Below, one piece after another: positions 36,901 through 47,168 of a DNA stretch of 64,000 bases. Source of the stretch: Diplolepis rosae (taxonomy: Eukaryota; Arthropoda; Insecta; Hymenoptera; Diplolepididae); the NCBI GenBank assembly GCA_030998225.1, contig JAPYXD010000701.1, positions 13,810,501-13,874,500 on the forward strand, in the 5' to 3' direction. Within the stretch, counting starts at the first letter, position 1; each line of letters opens with the position of its first letter. The position numbers and the translations under genes are program-made. The notes under the pieces are model-generated. The model was not told the origin of the DNA, made no database searches, and saw nothing but the letters and a program-made list of their open reading frames with translations.

Positions 36901-39900
36901 GCGCAACTACGTTTCCGCTGTTTTTTTTTATGAAAATGCAACTTTATTGTGAAAAAATGGTTACAAATGAATCATTCAAAGTATTGCCCATCGTCCGCTA
37001 CAACTTTTTTCTACTAGAGGATTATAAAGTGGATTTTATTGCCCCGTGCAGGGAAAACAAATTCATTTTCTAACCCTCTAGTAAAAAAAAATCGTGTGCG
37101 ACATGAGAAAAACATTTATTTTACTCGTGTCGTTGTCACCCTCGCTATGGTCGGGCATCAACTTTATCTGTCGATTCATCAGATGATATGTCATTCATTT
37201 TTTTTACATTCTCATCATGGATGAGAAGGTATTGGTTTTATGTGAAAAATGACTTTCGAAATTTTCATCAAATCTTTACGTTTTGAGACCCCCTGAGTCA
37301 GAAAAAAGGGTTTTTACGAAAGTGTCTGTCTGTCTGTAGTAGGTCGTGTGCGGCATAACTCTTGATAGAATTATCAGATTGAATTGAGCTATGGCACACT
37401 TTATCGGAGCCGAAAAAGTAAGGACAAGTTCGTTAACCAGCCACATCCAATCAAAATTGAGGGATTGAGCACTACTTTTGTGTTTTTGAAAATAACTTTT
37501 TGAAAAAATCAAAAATTTCAATACTGGTTTTTGATAGTTCTCATAAATCTCTACAAATTATCCTGATAACATTTTTTGATTAAATAAAAATTAGAAATGT
37601 TACATCATATTCAAATTCGAAAAAAGTCAATATCAAAATTCCATTTTCCAGTTAAATTATACGAGATACGAAAAAACGTTATAATACAATATTATTTTCT
37701 ACATAAAGACCTACAAATTTGAATGGTAACATTTTTTCATAAGATGCATATTTTTCTTTTTAATTAAAAAAAAACTATTGAAAATCCAAAATTCAATTTT
37801 TTAACAATAATATGTAAAATACGAAAATTGTACATGCGATTTTTTTCTGCACAAATAAAATGCACATACAAAGTTGCAAGCAGCAATCGGTGAATTGAAA
37901 AGCTCGAGCTTCGAGAGTACATTTTGAACTTAAGTCAAGATTTTTTTTTAATTCTGCAGATGGAGGTTTACTATATAACCAAAATATGATTAAAATATCA
38001 AAAGATAATTTCATATTGCAGTGTTAATTCATCTTGAGTGTTTAACACGTTCAACAAGCCACAATAACAAGGTCTCATAAATTCGAATAGAATTTATTTC
38101 CCGGTTATATTCTTGTCAATATTCTCATTTTCCTTACCGTTCTCAGAATAATATAACCGACTCTGAACTCTATCAGAATCCATATAGCTTGTGTTGTGTT
38201 GAATGTGGCTCCCTCGGTAGTAAATTACTGGTACTTCGTAGCGTTCGTAGCTGAAGTTTATCTCAAAAAAATACTTTGAGGTTAGAATGGTCTGGGATTT
38301 GTCTAAATATAAACCTTGGCTGTTTTATTTTATTTTAAAAAATATTTTTCTGATTTTCATGAAACACGATATATAGGGGTTTTTTAAATTTCTAAGTTCG
38401 AACATAACCTTAAAATGTTTGTATTCAAAACAGCGGCCAATTTAATGGGAATTGATGTTGTCATACATTATTTGTTTTTATATTACGAATTTTGATGCAG
38501 TTTGCGTGAAAGTCAGTTTTCAGAAATTGATTCGACCCAGCTTACCAGGTCTAGAAGTATGAAACCGGAACTTCCCTATAGATGGTGCTTGGCATCAGCA
38601 TCTGCATCAACATGTCGATTTTTGTGCCTACGAACTACGATTTGCGGACAGCACTGGTTTTTTGTTATCACTTGAAGAAAACTGCTGCAGAATCGCATCA
38701 AATGCTTGTCGAAGCTTACGGTGAACATGCTCTTGGCAAAACACAGTGTTTCGAGTGGTTTAAAAAATTCAAAAGTGGTAATTTTGATGTGAGAAACGAA
38801 GATCGTGGAAAACCACCGAAAAAGTTCGAAGACTGGGATCAGAAGGGTGTTATCTATTATGATCAGCTAAGACCTGGTGAAACTGTCAACACTAATCACA
38901 AACAACAGAAACTTATGGATTTAATTCGAGAATTACAACAAACACGACCGGATTATCGAAGAAGGCAACAAAAAGTCATTTTTCTTCACGATAATGCCCC
39001 ATCACACACAGCGAAACGGGTATAGGAAACGATCGAGACGTTCAGTTGGGAAATACTGGCGCATTCCGCTTATTCTCCAGACTTGGTTCCGTTGGATTAC
39101 CATCTGTTCGCATCACTGGGCCACGCTCTCACTGAACAACGCTTCACTTCGTACGAAAATATAAGAGAATGGCTGGATAACTGGTTTGATTTAGAAGACG
39201 AACAGTTTTATTGGCGTTGCATTCATCAACTTCCGGAGAGGTGGGAAAAATGTGTAAATAGGAATGGAGATTACTTTAAATAAAATATTTTTGATCATTT
39301 TTATGCAACAGACCTATAACTTTTGCAAACAAATTCCGGTTTCATACTTCTAGACCTGGTATTTATGATTTCACGCTTCACTTAGTCTGTCCTATTATAT
39401 GAACACCGTGCCTAAATGGTCCGTAAAATCGACGTTCTGATGTATTTAACAATTTTTTAATTTTTGATTTCTCCATTCGTCAATATATTGTTCTTTATTT
39501 TAAGAGCACGATGATTTCGTGAGTATTAAGTTTTTTATTTCAATAAAACAAAATGATTCATGCATTTAAGACCATGGATCAACCAGATCACGTGACCAGA
39601 TTCCTGTAAAAGTTCGTGTAAGATAAATTTTTTTACTTTACAAAATTTCTTCTTGGAAATTCAGATAATACAAGAGAAAACGATAAAGAACGTCTGTCAA
39701 CTTCATTTGAGTGAAAATTTTGCATACAAATTTATAGTTAACTGTAATTGTCGATAAGTTTTCGAATTTTTTTCAAAATTTCTACTGAAAACAACTTAAC
39801 AGACGTGCTTTACTATCTTTTTTTACGTTTCCAAAATTTTTAGAAAGATACTTTGTAAATTAAAAAATTTATCTAACATGAACGAATAAATATATAATTT

Positions 39901-40379
39901 AATCACGTGGTGCTTGTATAACCAAAAAATGTTACAACACAAACAAAAGTAAAATTTCAAATGCAGTATTATTGCAGTAAACGCATGAATGATAAATACA
40001 CAATACTGTTCTTGGCAGCGATTTTTTAAATTACTAAATCATAAATTATTTAATAAACCTACCAAGACACTTCCAAAGTTATGACCAGCATATTTAATAT
40101 CACCTCCAGCATTAAATTTATCATTTTTTTCGGTGTCTAAAATGGCATATCTTCTATTATCAAGAAAAGCAGCAAAGTTCTGTCGATTAAGGAATAATTT
40201 TTCATTAATGATATTTACACAATAGCCTGTAGATAAAACATACGCAGAAGCAATTAAAAATCCACTGCAACAGTGTACATCTATTTCTCTAAAAGAAACC
40301 ACGTATCTCACTATTTTTTCATTCAAGTTTACTTCTTCTGCATTTATTAGTTTGCTATCCAGTACAGACGACCTAGATA
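33945..40379 (-). CDS. Trypsin-fold serine protease homolog, partial, catalytic His lost
   Basis: Three separated exon-like blocks fit a chymotrypsin-family (S1) protein. Block A (40379-40063, acceptor ttctacag, donor GTAGGT) has KLINAEEV, CCSGFLIASAYVLSTGYCV; the usual AAHC is TGYC, so His57 is Tyr. Block C (34325-34225) has RQVNALYSEDEL and KLCMGFQ, matching the region before the active Ser. Block D (34115-33945) has TDSGSPVIFENQLIGIV in place of GDSGGP, then VVIIRVTQFKNYV, and a stop. I could not find the block with Asp102, nor the signal-peptide exon; phases at C-D do not agree (2 versus 0). So it is a serine protease homolog, or a decaying gene. The 5.7-kb gap between A and C is full of transposons. 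Secreted homologs of this type act as regulators or venom components in insects; that role here is inference only. Confidence 0.6.
34396..35686. repeat. 1.3-kb foldback element with ~540-bp arms
   Basis: Left end gggtcattccatattagatt, right end aatctaatatggaatgaccc. The arms 34396-34943 and 35163-35686 are complementary almost throughout, including a GC-rich block (gcgcccggattgcgcgcgag and complement). The flanks are tatat/atata repeats, so the target was probably TA-rich. It lies in the long intron-like gap of the protease homolog. Open frames in the arms mirror each other and lack motifs. Confidence 0.9.
34944..35162. repeat. Small palindromic MITE at the centre of the foldback
   Basis: Ends tacacagagaaaagtggatg and catccatttttctccgtgta; the interior is made of 'gatgtt', 'atctagat' and 'atcttagatatt' words. 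It sits in the loop of the larger foldback, so it either inserted there or is part of it. Similar ends occur at 43474 and 45902. Confidence 0.7.
35757..35838 (-). other. tRNA-like sequence (possible SINE head)
   Basis: On the minus strand a box-A-like cagcccaagtgctagcg is followed about 30 bp later by gcgggctcgattctcgc, which folds as a five-pair T arm with a B-box core. The acceptor stems do not pair, so it is not a working tRNA; an A/T-rich tail follows. A tRNA-derived SINE remnant is the simplest reading. Confidence 0.4.
36000..36736 (-). mobile_element. Internally deleted Tc1/mariner element, DD41D-like family
   Basis: Terminal repeats aagggtttcccaataagggt and the complement ending attgggaaaccctt (25 bp, one mismatch), with TA at 35998-35999 and 36737-36738. 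It retains only the 5' half of the transposase gene. The same family has a longer copy at 55177-56365. Confidence 0.88.
36114..36624 (-). pseudogene. N-terminal half of DD41D-like transposase, frameshifted
   Basis: Frame 1 (36624-36382) gives MSSFTLPQRLEIVQLFYQN and a long HTH-rich region. A frameshift near 36380 leads into SVPRRSQELGLSRMTTWRIL, LHPYKMILAQELKP and the first catalytic Asp in FSDEAHFWL. It then runs into about 110 bp next to the terminal repeat, so the second and third catalytic acidic residues are deleted. Confidence 0.85.
36897..37011 (-). pseudogene. mariner 3' remnant
   Basis: Terminal-repeat-like caggtgcgcaactacgtttc followed by the minus-strand C-terminus KVVADDGQYFE and a stop, as in mauritiana-type mariners. 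Cut off at 37011 by the hairpin element that follows. Confidence 0.65.
37012..37207. repeat. Hairpin repeat with CTACTAG ends and GCCCCGTGC core
   Basis: Contains ttttttctactagagg..ccctctagtaaaaaaa in inverted order around ttgccccgtgcagggaaaac, then acgagtaaaataaatg in reverse and accctcgctatggtcgggc. Related to 43570-43745 and, in part, 40476-40520. It abuts a hAT-like family fragment both here and at 40476-40640. Confidence 0.6.
37208..37810 (+). repeat. Fragment of the 59832-62149 hAT-like family
   Basis: Collinear with about 59860-60450: 'gagaaggtattggttttatg', 'acgttttgagaccccctgag', 'ggagccgaaaaagtaagga', 'ttatacgagatacg'. No terminal repeats kept. Confidence 0.8.
37811..38544. other. 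Spacer inside the protease-homolog gap
   Basis: I looked here for the missing Asp102 exon and found none. The segment at about 38205-38225 (gaatgtggctccctcggtag) is the complement of 35700-35720, a short shared repeat. Confidence 0.35.
38545..39359 (+). mobile_element. mauritiana-type mariner deletion derivative with perfect TIRs
   Basis: Perfect 26-bp terminal repeats (ccaggtctagaagtatgaaa and complement), TA at 38543-38544 and 39360-39361. Total 815 bp, about 450-500 bp shorter than a full mariner. The intact ends suggest it could still be moved if a matching transposase existed. Confidence 0.94.
38612..39283 (+). pseudogene. mauritiana-type mariner transposase, internal deletion plus stop
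   Basis: Begins MSIFVPTNYDLRTALVFCY, keeps KKTAAESHQMLVEAYGEHAL, then jumps from KPPKKFEDW directly to DQKGVIYYDQLRPGETVN near 38840. The jump removes the second HTH and the first catalytic Asp without changing frame. An in-frame TAG sits after SHTAKRV (39023-39025). The rest follows: HDNAPSHT, AYSPDLVPLDYHLFAS, FYWRCIHQLPERWEKC and the end NGDYFK. Not a functional transposase. Confidence 0.92.
39569..39910. repeat. GGCCATGG/CACGTGA MITE, copy 4
   Basis: Left end accatggatcaaccagatca then cgtgacc; the right end aatcacgtgg is partly degraded. Interior collinear with copy 3. Confidence 0.75.
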
Positions 40380-40475
40380 CTGTAGAATAGGAATAAGGAT
40401 ACAACCATTAATTATAACAGCCACAAAAGTATTCATTGAGAAAAAAATGTTATTGAATCTATAGCATTTCTATCT

Positions 40476-40640
40476 ATAAAATCCACTTTATAACCCGCTA
40501 GTTGAAAAAACGTTTCGTTCCATACATTAAGTATTCATGTATTGGTTCTATGTTAAGAATCACTTTCGGAATTTTAATTAAATCTTTAAGGTTTTGAGAC
40601 CCCCTGAATCAGAAAAACAGTTTTTACGAACGAAATAACC
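40476..40640. repeat. Junction of the CTACTAG hairpin family and the hAT-like family
   Basis: 'aaatccactttataacccgc' and 'ctagttgaaaaaacg', then 'tattggttctatgttaagaa' and 'gttttgagaccccctgaatc', as at 37012-37300 but shorter. Confidence 0.55.
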
Positions 40641-41651
40641 CTAAATTATAAATGGCGCTAAATTCAAATTATAAATTATGAAAAAGTTAAAAAATAGATT
40701 TCTTGCGTAAAATAGTAAATAATATAAAAATACATGTCATCTTCAATCTGTAGTCGTGTAATGACTTTTCATTACGAGAGACGAAACACATTCGTTGCAA
40801 TCGCTGTATTACGTCCGTTGTAATGCAATATACTATTTGATTATTTTGAATAATAAGTGGTTGATATACTTTAGAAATGTTTAAATGCTGATAATATTCT
40901 CTACTATTTTGGGCAGGTAACGGCGCTCCATGGGAGTCTATTATTTTTTTACGGAGATTGGACTTGCATTCAACCTTAACATATCACTCAATAAGTTTCC
41001 GTTCTAACTAAAAAAAACACAGTTTTTTCGAGAAATTCGATTTTATTCATCAACATAGTTTCCTTAAAGGGTAATACATTCATTCCAACGCTTCTCAAAC
41101 TTTTAGATGCCTTTTTTGTAGAATGATTCGTCTTTGCTCTCAAAGTAGGCCTCAGTTTCGGTAATCACTTCTTCATTGGAGCTAAATTTCTTTCCCTAAA
41201 GCCTTTTTTTCAGGACAGCAAAGAGCCAGCAGTCGCTGGGGGTGATCTGGAGAATATGGTGGGTGAGTGAGCAATTCGAAGCTAACTTCATTCAAATTAA
41301 TCATCGTTTTCATGGACTTGTAGCGCGGTGCATTGTCTTGGTGGAAGAGCACTTTTTTATTTTGCATTTGAGGCCGTTTTTTTTATTTCTACCCTCAATC
41401 AATCCAGTAATGCAGTGTAATAGTCGCTGTTAATGGACTTACCCTTCTCAAGATAGTCGATAAACCAAATACCATGCGCGTCCCAAAATACGAATGCCAT
41501 AACCTTGCCTGCGCACTGTTGAGTTTTTGGTCGCTTTGGACAGCTTTTCCCAGCTGCTGTCCACTCAGCTGACGATCTTTTTGATTCAGGTGTGTAATGG
41601 TGAATCCATGTTTTATCCATTGTCACATACCAACGCAGACAATCATTTTTA

Positions 41652-42742
41652 TGTGCCTCCGGCGCGTAAACTCGTTCTTTCGCTACAGTTAAGAGCAGCG
41701 CAATGTTGTGTATTGCGCTAAAGAGGAATTTAATATAAAAATTGAACTTCGCATACGCCTATAGCCATACAGCGGAGCACAATCGTCTTCTTATTCTCCT
41801 TCTTCTTCGTACAGCGTTAGCGCCCTACTGACAAAACCTTGTACATTTGAACTGCGCATGCTCTATTACAACACGCTACTACTACACAAGATCGATAAAA
41901 TCAAAATGGCCGGGACTAGTCGCGAATTATCAAAATGATAATAGATTAGATTCGAATGTACGCATAAAAACTCGTATACGCACCAAAGTCACATAATAGT
42001 GACTTTCGCGCTATTGCGCGACGAGCGACAATGCTCGCAGGAGATCGAAGCCAAGGCGTAGCCGAGACGTAGCTGAGGCAAAGCCGAGACGAAGCCGAGA
42101 CGCGCGATCAGTCCTGCGAGCATTGTCGCGAGTCTCGTAATTTCCCGAATTGTGTACATTGGCACGTATTCTATTTTATGTGACTTCGGTGCGTATACGA
42201 GTTTTTATGCGTACACTCGAATCTAATCTAGTATTGTAGTTGTTTGCGGCGCTAGCCATTACACTTGCTATGTCACGACTAGTCCCGGCCATTTTTATTT
42301 GATCGATCTTGTGTAGTAGTAATGGATTTTAATGGACGCATGCGCAGTTCAAATGTACAAGGCTTTGCCAGTAAGGTGCTAACGTTGTACGAAGAAGAAT
42401 AAGAAGAAGAAGAAGATTGTGCTCCGTTGCATGGCTATAGGCGCATGCGCAGTTCAATTTTTACATTTCATTTCTCTATAGCGCAATACACATCATTGCG
42501 CTACTGTTAACTGTAGCGAAAAAACGAGTTTACGCGACGGAGGCACAAAATAGAATACGTGCTAATGCACACTATTTGGGAAATTACGAGACTCGCGACA
42601 TTGCTCGCAGGACTTATCGCGCCTCGGCTTCGTCTCGACTTTGCCTCAGCTACGCCTCGACTACGCCTTGGCTTCAATCTCCTGCGAGCATTGTCGCTCG
42701 TCGCGCAATAACCCTCATTGTGCGCCTAGGCACGTAATATAC
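41652..42742. repeat. 1.1-kb nested foldback element inside the mariner
   Basis: TA at 41650-41651 and 42743-42744. Outer arms: about 41652-41935 and 42285-42560 are complementary (gcctccg..cgtaaactcg, gcgcatgcg..cagttcaa, gatcgatcttgtgtagtagt). Inner arms: about 41935-42060 and 42120-42240 pair around a 'gccgagacg..' repeat (cgaagccgagac, caaagccgagac). A further tract at 42590-42710 repeats the inner sequence in reverse (cctcggcttcgtctcg). Solo pieces at 10296-10385 and 12199-12371 belong to the same family. Non-coding. Confidence 0.85.
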
Positions 42743-42854
42743 TATTACCTCGCTTGAACACCTTCAAACAGCGCTTTGAATCCTCGACGCGTTGTTGTTT
42801 ATGCTCGGGTGTGAGCAAACGCGACATCCACTTCGAAAACAACTTACGCATCCC

Positions 42855-43269
42855 TATGGTGACCATAATTGATTTTCGAAAAGTAGGACAAAAAGGTTTG
42901 AAAAATGAGGACAAAGTAGAACAAAAATTTATTCAAAAAAGGGGACCAGATAGGACATAAAAGTGGCTATTTTATCAAATATTATTAACGCTTAACATCT
43001 TATATTCTAATTTTTGAACCCTGATGCATTTTAATTAATAATCTATTGAGTTAAAAAATTATTTTTCAGTTGTTGAGGCTTGCCAATTGACGAAGAAATG
43101 GTTAGATGGCAATAAATGATAAAATTTTGTACAAAAAAAGATCCAAAAGTTGATTAGAAAATAAAAATTTATCATTTGGAAAATCCAAAGTCAAAAATCC
43201 TGTAGGACAACTCACACAAGCCCTAAAATGAGGACACGTCCGGGGAAATCCGGACGGATGGTCACCCTA
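42855..43269. mobile_element. hAT-type MITE, 415 bp
   Basis: Ends tatggtgaccat and ggatggtcaccctA (complement tagggtgaccatcc), flanked by the 8-bp duplication cgcatccc (42847-42854, 43270-43277). An 8-bp duplication is the hAT signature. The interior repeats 'aggac' words and ends gtccggggaaatccggac. Confidence 0.88.
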
Positions 43270-43473
43270 CGCATCCCCAAAGATTCGTGCACTATTGTAG
43301 GGTAAGTGTGGGTATTACTGTGGATGCCCCGGTTACTGCGGTTTCAAATAAAACTAATGATATACAATGTTTTAAAGATATATAACGTTACAAAACAATT
43401 AAAAAGAAGTAATTTCTAATCCAAGCATAATAAGTATCAACGAATTATCAATAGTTACGATATTTGTAGCTAC

Positions 43474-43880
43474 ACTGAGAAAAATGGATCATAAAACCTG
43501 GATGTTAAAAGTAAGGATAGTATTCGGTAACATAATAGTACATTGTGCAACTAGGGAAGAAAAAATTTATTTTGCGAGTGTGAAGTTTGATGTCCGAGCA
43601 AAGCGAGGGTAACAACCACACGAGTAAAATAAATGTTTTTCCCGTGTTGCACACGATTTTTTTTCGACTAGTGGGTCAGAAAGTGGATTTGTTTGCCCCG
43701 CACGGGGCAATAAAGTTCACTTTATGGCCCGCTAGTAGAAAAAATATGTTAAAGCGTATGATCTATAATCTTTATCTAATATATAGTATAAAGATATTAC
43801 TAAACATAATCTCCAGATGTTACATTCTTATAATCTTCAGAAAATAATTCGTAACATCTGCAGATAATAAACCTACACCG
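43474..43880. repeat. Composite of 'cactgagaaaaatgg' MITE and CTACTAG hairpin
   Basis: Begins cactgagaaaaatggatcat; inside, 43570-43745 matches the hairpin family of 37012-37207 (gcgagggtaacaac, acgagtaaaataaatg, gccccgcacggggc, ctagtagaaaaaa). After it come 'ccagatgttacattc' and 'acatctgcagataata' words like the MITE at 34944-35162. A similar end in reverse is at 45740-45902 (ccatttttctcagtgta). Confidence 0.5.
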
Positions 43881-44275
43881 AGAAACTTTACGTTAGAGTA
43901 AATGATAAGATTGATTGAAGGTTTAGTACAATAGTGTTTGAAAATGAGGAAAACCGAGGTTTTATTACATTTATTCATATTATGGCATCGAAATTCAATA
44001 TAGTCATAACAGTCTTTGAAACATGTAGAAGAAAAATTAGTATTTTAAATACCAAATATTATGAATATCCATTCGAAAAATAAAGAGTACTAAAAAATGA
44101 TATAATTATTACTAAGTTTTCTAAAAATAAATTTAATAAGTCGAACAATGAATATTATAATCTAGAAACCATATTTGAAAAATTCATATTATGAATATGA
44201 ACTTGCCAGAAACCTTGCGACGAGCAGCAAAAATCAAAACATTCATTCTCGGTTTTTCGTATAATTCATTTCAGA

Positions 44276-45511
44276 ATGTCGTCCGAGTGCTTCCGACGTT
44301 ATGCGAATAGCTTCGTAGACTCGAATCCAAGTCTGCCCAACTCAGTAGTGGCTTATAAGCAGTGTTGCCAATTGCATGGAAATTTCCCGGAATCCGAGAA
44401 ATTTTAACTGACTTGGGAAATTTTACGGTATGTCAAGAAAGTCCGGGAATTTCCGGGATATTATCTTATAATTGCCTTATTATGTATTAAATTTGCATAG
44501 AAGATTTAATAAGAGATCTTTCGTTAAACAACCAATCATAATGAGTTTTGATTAAAAATAAGAAGCATTTTATTGGTTGCAGGCCCTTAAGGCGCTTTCA
44601 TATATCATAGTGCTCTCATGTCACCAAGTGGAAAAGGCCTATTGCTATTCATTTCACTCTAACTCCTTCTGACGTCATATGCTAAAGTGAGATTAACAGA
44701 TTTTTCAGGTTTTCAAATGAATGAATCACATCTCTTGATAGCCACTTATGTGTAAAATTAGTCTAAAGTTTCTCACAGTATCTATGTTGATTGGATAAAA
44801 GTATTATGTCCCAAAAAAGAATCATTGAATGGAATTTGAAATAGATTTTTAAAATATAGAATTTGTAAATGGATATATTTTTGATTAGAAAAGAGAATCT
44901 CAAATTACCTTGTATGCCTGTAAGTATAAATTATATAATTATTTTGATTCTCTTTGATTATAGGAGTGAGAAGATAGAAAAGTAAAGTTATGTTTCTGTA
45001 CAGTATTTTCTAAACGTGATCAGTACGCATATATTGTTTATACGTTTATTAGTAAAATATTGTCTCCAGTAGGGCATGTGGTACTTTACCATAAGAGTAA
45101 TTTAGTTCCTACAGGTCTTTATCCGCAATTTTTCAAAATAATATTTGTTCATCAACGTAAAGAACATAAAGACTGAGGTCGATGGACAATTATTTGATTT
45201 AGAATTTTGATTATTTTTCGAAATTAACAAATATATATTTTTTAAAAACTATGAAAACCTAGGATAAGACATATTTTTAACAGAGTTTAAAATATTTAAA
45301 CAATTTTAAGAAGTTTTAGATGATTTTAATTTACGGGAAAGTTCCGGGAAGTTTTGAAATTTGTCCGGGAAAAGTTGGGAATTTTCTATCGAGCTGCCGG
45401 GAAGTTAAGAGCGCTCACTCCGGCAACACTGCTTATAAGCGACATTTATTTCGGAATATGGCAAGCGAGAATAGCCGAGAGGCTTTAGGCGTTAGGAATG
45501 CGTTTAGTTAA
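44276..45511 (+). CDS. Short reading frame (51 aa) split by a hAT insertion
   Basis: An ATG at 44276, two bases after a good splice-acceptor-like tract (ataattcatttcag), opens 28 codons ending GCT TAT AAG at 44359. The hAT element 44360-45431 and one copy of its 8-bp duplication follow. The frame resumes at 45440 with CGA CAT and runs 23 more codons to TAA (45509-45511). The first part begins MSSECFRRYANSFVDSNP and the second includes KRHLFRNMASENSREALG. Frame is preserved exactly when the hAT is removed, and the sequence is GC-balanced. It may be the last exon of a gene carried by the 3.7-kb element, or of its own transposase. I do not recognise the protein. Confidence 0.45.
44360..45431. 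mobile_element. hAT-type element, 1.07 kb, non-autonomous
   Basis: Ends cagtgttgcc and ggcaacactg, flanked by a perfect 8-bp duplication cttataag (44352-44359, 45432-45439). CAGTG ends and 8-bp TSDs are typical of hAT. Subterminal 'tttcccgga' and 'ccgggaa' words occur at both ends (44387-44460 and 45334-45400). No transposase. Nested in the 3.7-kb TA element. Confidence 0.93.
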
Positions 45512-46371
45512 TGTAGATATAGGTAGAGTTAGAGGATTCGTACCCAAAAGCGAATTCTGAAATTTAATTTCAAGCGTATGCGATTATAAATAGTGTAGCA
45601 TTGTGTACTTAAATATGTGAACATAAATAAGGTATGATAATAATATTTGTGTATGTGTTCCCACTGAAACCTCCCCTCTTCTGAGTGCCAAAGCTCTCCC
45701 CTCTATCTTTCTTTTGTTTTGCACGCGTTAAATCTGGTATGTTTCAGTTTATAATCCAAGATATTATCCGATACTATTTTTTTTTAACATCTACAGATTA
45801 TGGTTTTAATAATCTAGATCGCTGTCCCATAGTTAATAGTCCAAGATTATACCCGGTAACATATTTTTCATTACCGTTTACAATCCATTTTTCTCAGTGT
45901 AATTGATTGCAATTTGAAACTCTCATGTTCCCGAATCCTATAGTCTTAATGCTTAGATTTGTTGACAGGTCATGAACACGTTCTGAAAAACTTGTTATAA
46001 TTCCGTTTCTGAAAATAAAATATTTATTGTGATATTATTTTCTGCAAAGTAAATATCTTATTTTTCTAAATATTTATGCAAAATGACAAAAAATACGTTT
46101 TTTAATCATTTTTTACCAAAACAGTATTTGGTACATGATTTTCATAGGTGTATCAATTACTGCGATCTGTCAGGCGGCACTGCATAACCTTTCAATCTAT
46201 TACAAATGCTTCGTTATGCTTACTTTTTATAATTGAGATTAAACAAAATCTTGGAAACTCCAAAATCGTTGCTAATGAGGCAAGAGGAAGTCAAGTAATA
46301 TAATTTTCAGGTAAATCAAATAAGTTTTCAAATTAATTAGGTGAGTTTAAAATTTTTGTCACTGCCTACAT

Positions 46372-46430
46372 TATCGGAGGTTCACTATCGAAAGACCTGG
46401 GCTCGAATTCCAGCGCAGTCGAAAGCGTCT
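46372..46430 (+). other. B-box-like tRNA remnant
   Basis: cctgggctcgaattccagcg resembles a T arm (ctggg/ccagc) with a B box, followed by a T7 run. No cloverleaf can be drawn, so probably a SINE or tRNA fragment. Confidence 0.3.
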
Positions 46431-47168
46431 TTTTTTCCACAGAAAGATTTTAAAATTCTTTAAATATTTGAAATTTAATAAGGGTTATAATATTATTCAA
46501 TTTTAATTTGTTAAAAATGCTTCATGTTCACTTTTTATAATTTAGTTCAAATAAAATTTTCAACACTCCTTAATCGTTCTCAAAGATGCAAGAGGAACTC
46601 AAGTGATATAATTTTAAGTTAAATTAAATAAAATTAATAAAATTATTAATCTTAATTTGTTACGAATGCTTCGTCATGTTTACTTTTTATAATTGAGATT
46701 AAATAAAATGTTTATCACTCCTAAATTAATTGTAAGTTCACTCAAAATAATATCGCAGTATTACGCGCGCAGAAATTGGGGTTTCCGTAGTAGTTGAAGC
46801 GCAGTAATTGGTGCGCAGTAATATCTACATGGAACATTTTTTTTAGATTCGCATTTTCTAAGTAAATCTGGTTTCTTTTCAGGGTTTAAGAGCTGCATGT
46901 TACTTACTTAATACCAAATACTGCTTTAAAAATTAATTCTCTACGACTTTTTCATTTCAAAATCTTTTTTTTTTAACTTTAAAAGCCGTCTTGATTTTCG
47001 ATCCGCAGTAATTGGCACACTTACCTTAAATACACTATCTTTTGATATCATTAATGTATCAACTATCTCACGCAACTTTAATTTACGATCGCCCAAAACT
47101 ATTTTGTGAACTTTTGTTATGTTTTCCGGAACAATTGCTGATTTTGGACGATCAGAGCGTTTAGCGTC

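Larger units (their letters stand above)
43300..47026. mobile_element. 3.7-kb TA-flanked TIR element of unknown family
   Basis: Ends gggtaagtgtgggtattactg (first 20 shared imperfectly) and, in complement, aggtaagtgtgccaattact. TA at 43298-43299 and 47027-47028. Removing the element with one TA restores the mariner reading frame, confirming the ends. Subterminal cagtaatt/attactgcg words recur at 46150 and 46750-46830. TA duplication points to the Tc1/mariner/pogo group, but I find no transposase; a 51-residue frame (44276-45511, interrupted) is the only notable coding stretch. Confidence 0.82.

Noticed and set aside
37793..38014. Missing Asp102 exon of the protease homolog
   Set aside because: The open frame contains Cys but none of the conserved D-I-A-L context or a fitting splice pair.
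43474..45902. Single 2.4-kb element bounded by 'cactgagaaaaatgg' ends
   Set aside because: A third copy of the end at about 43865 points the same way as the first, and other repeats intervene; more likely several small MITEs.
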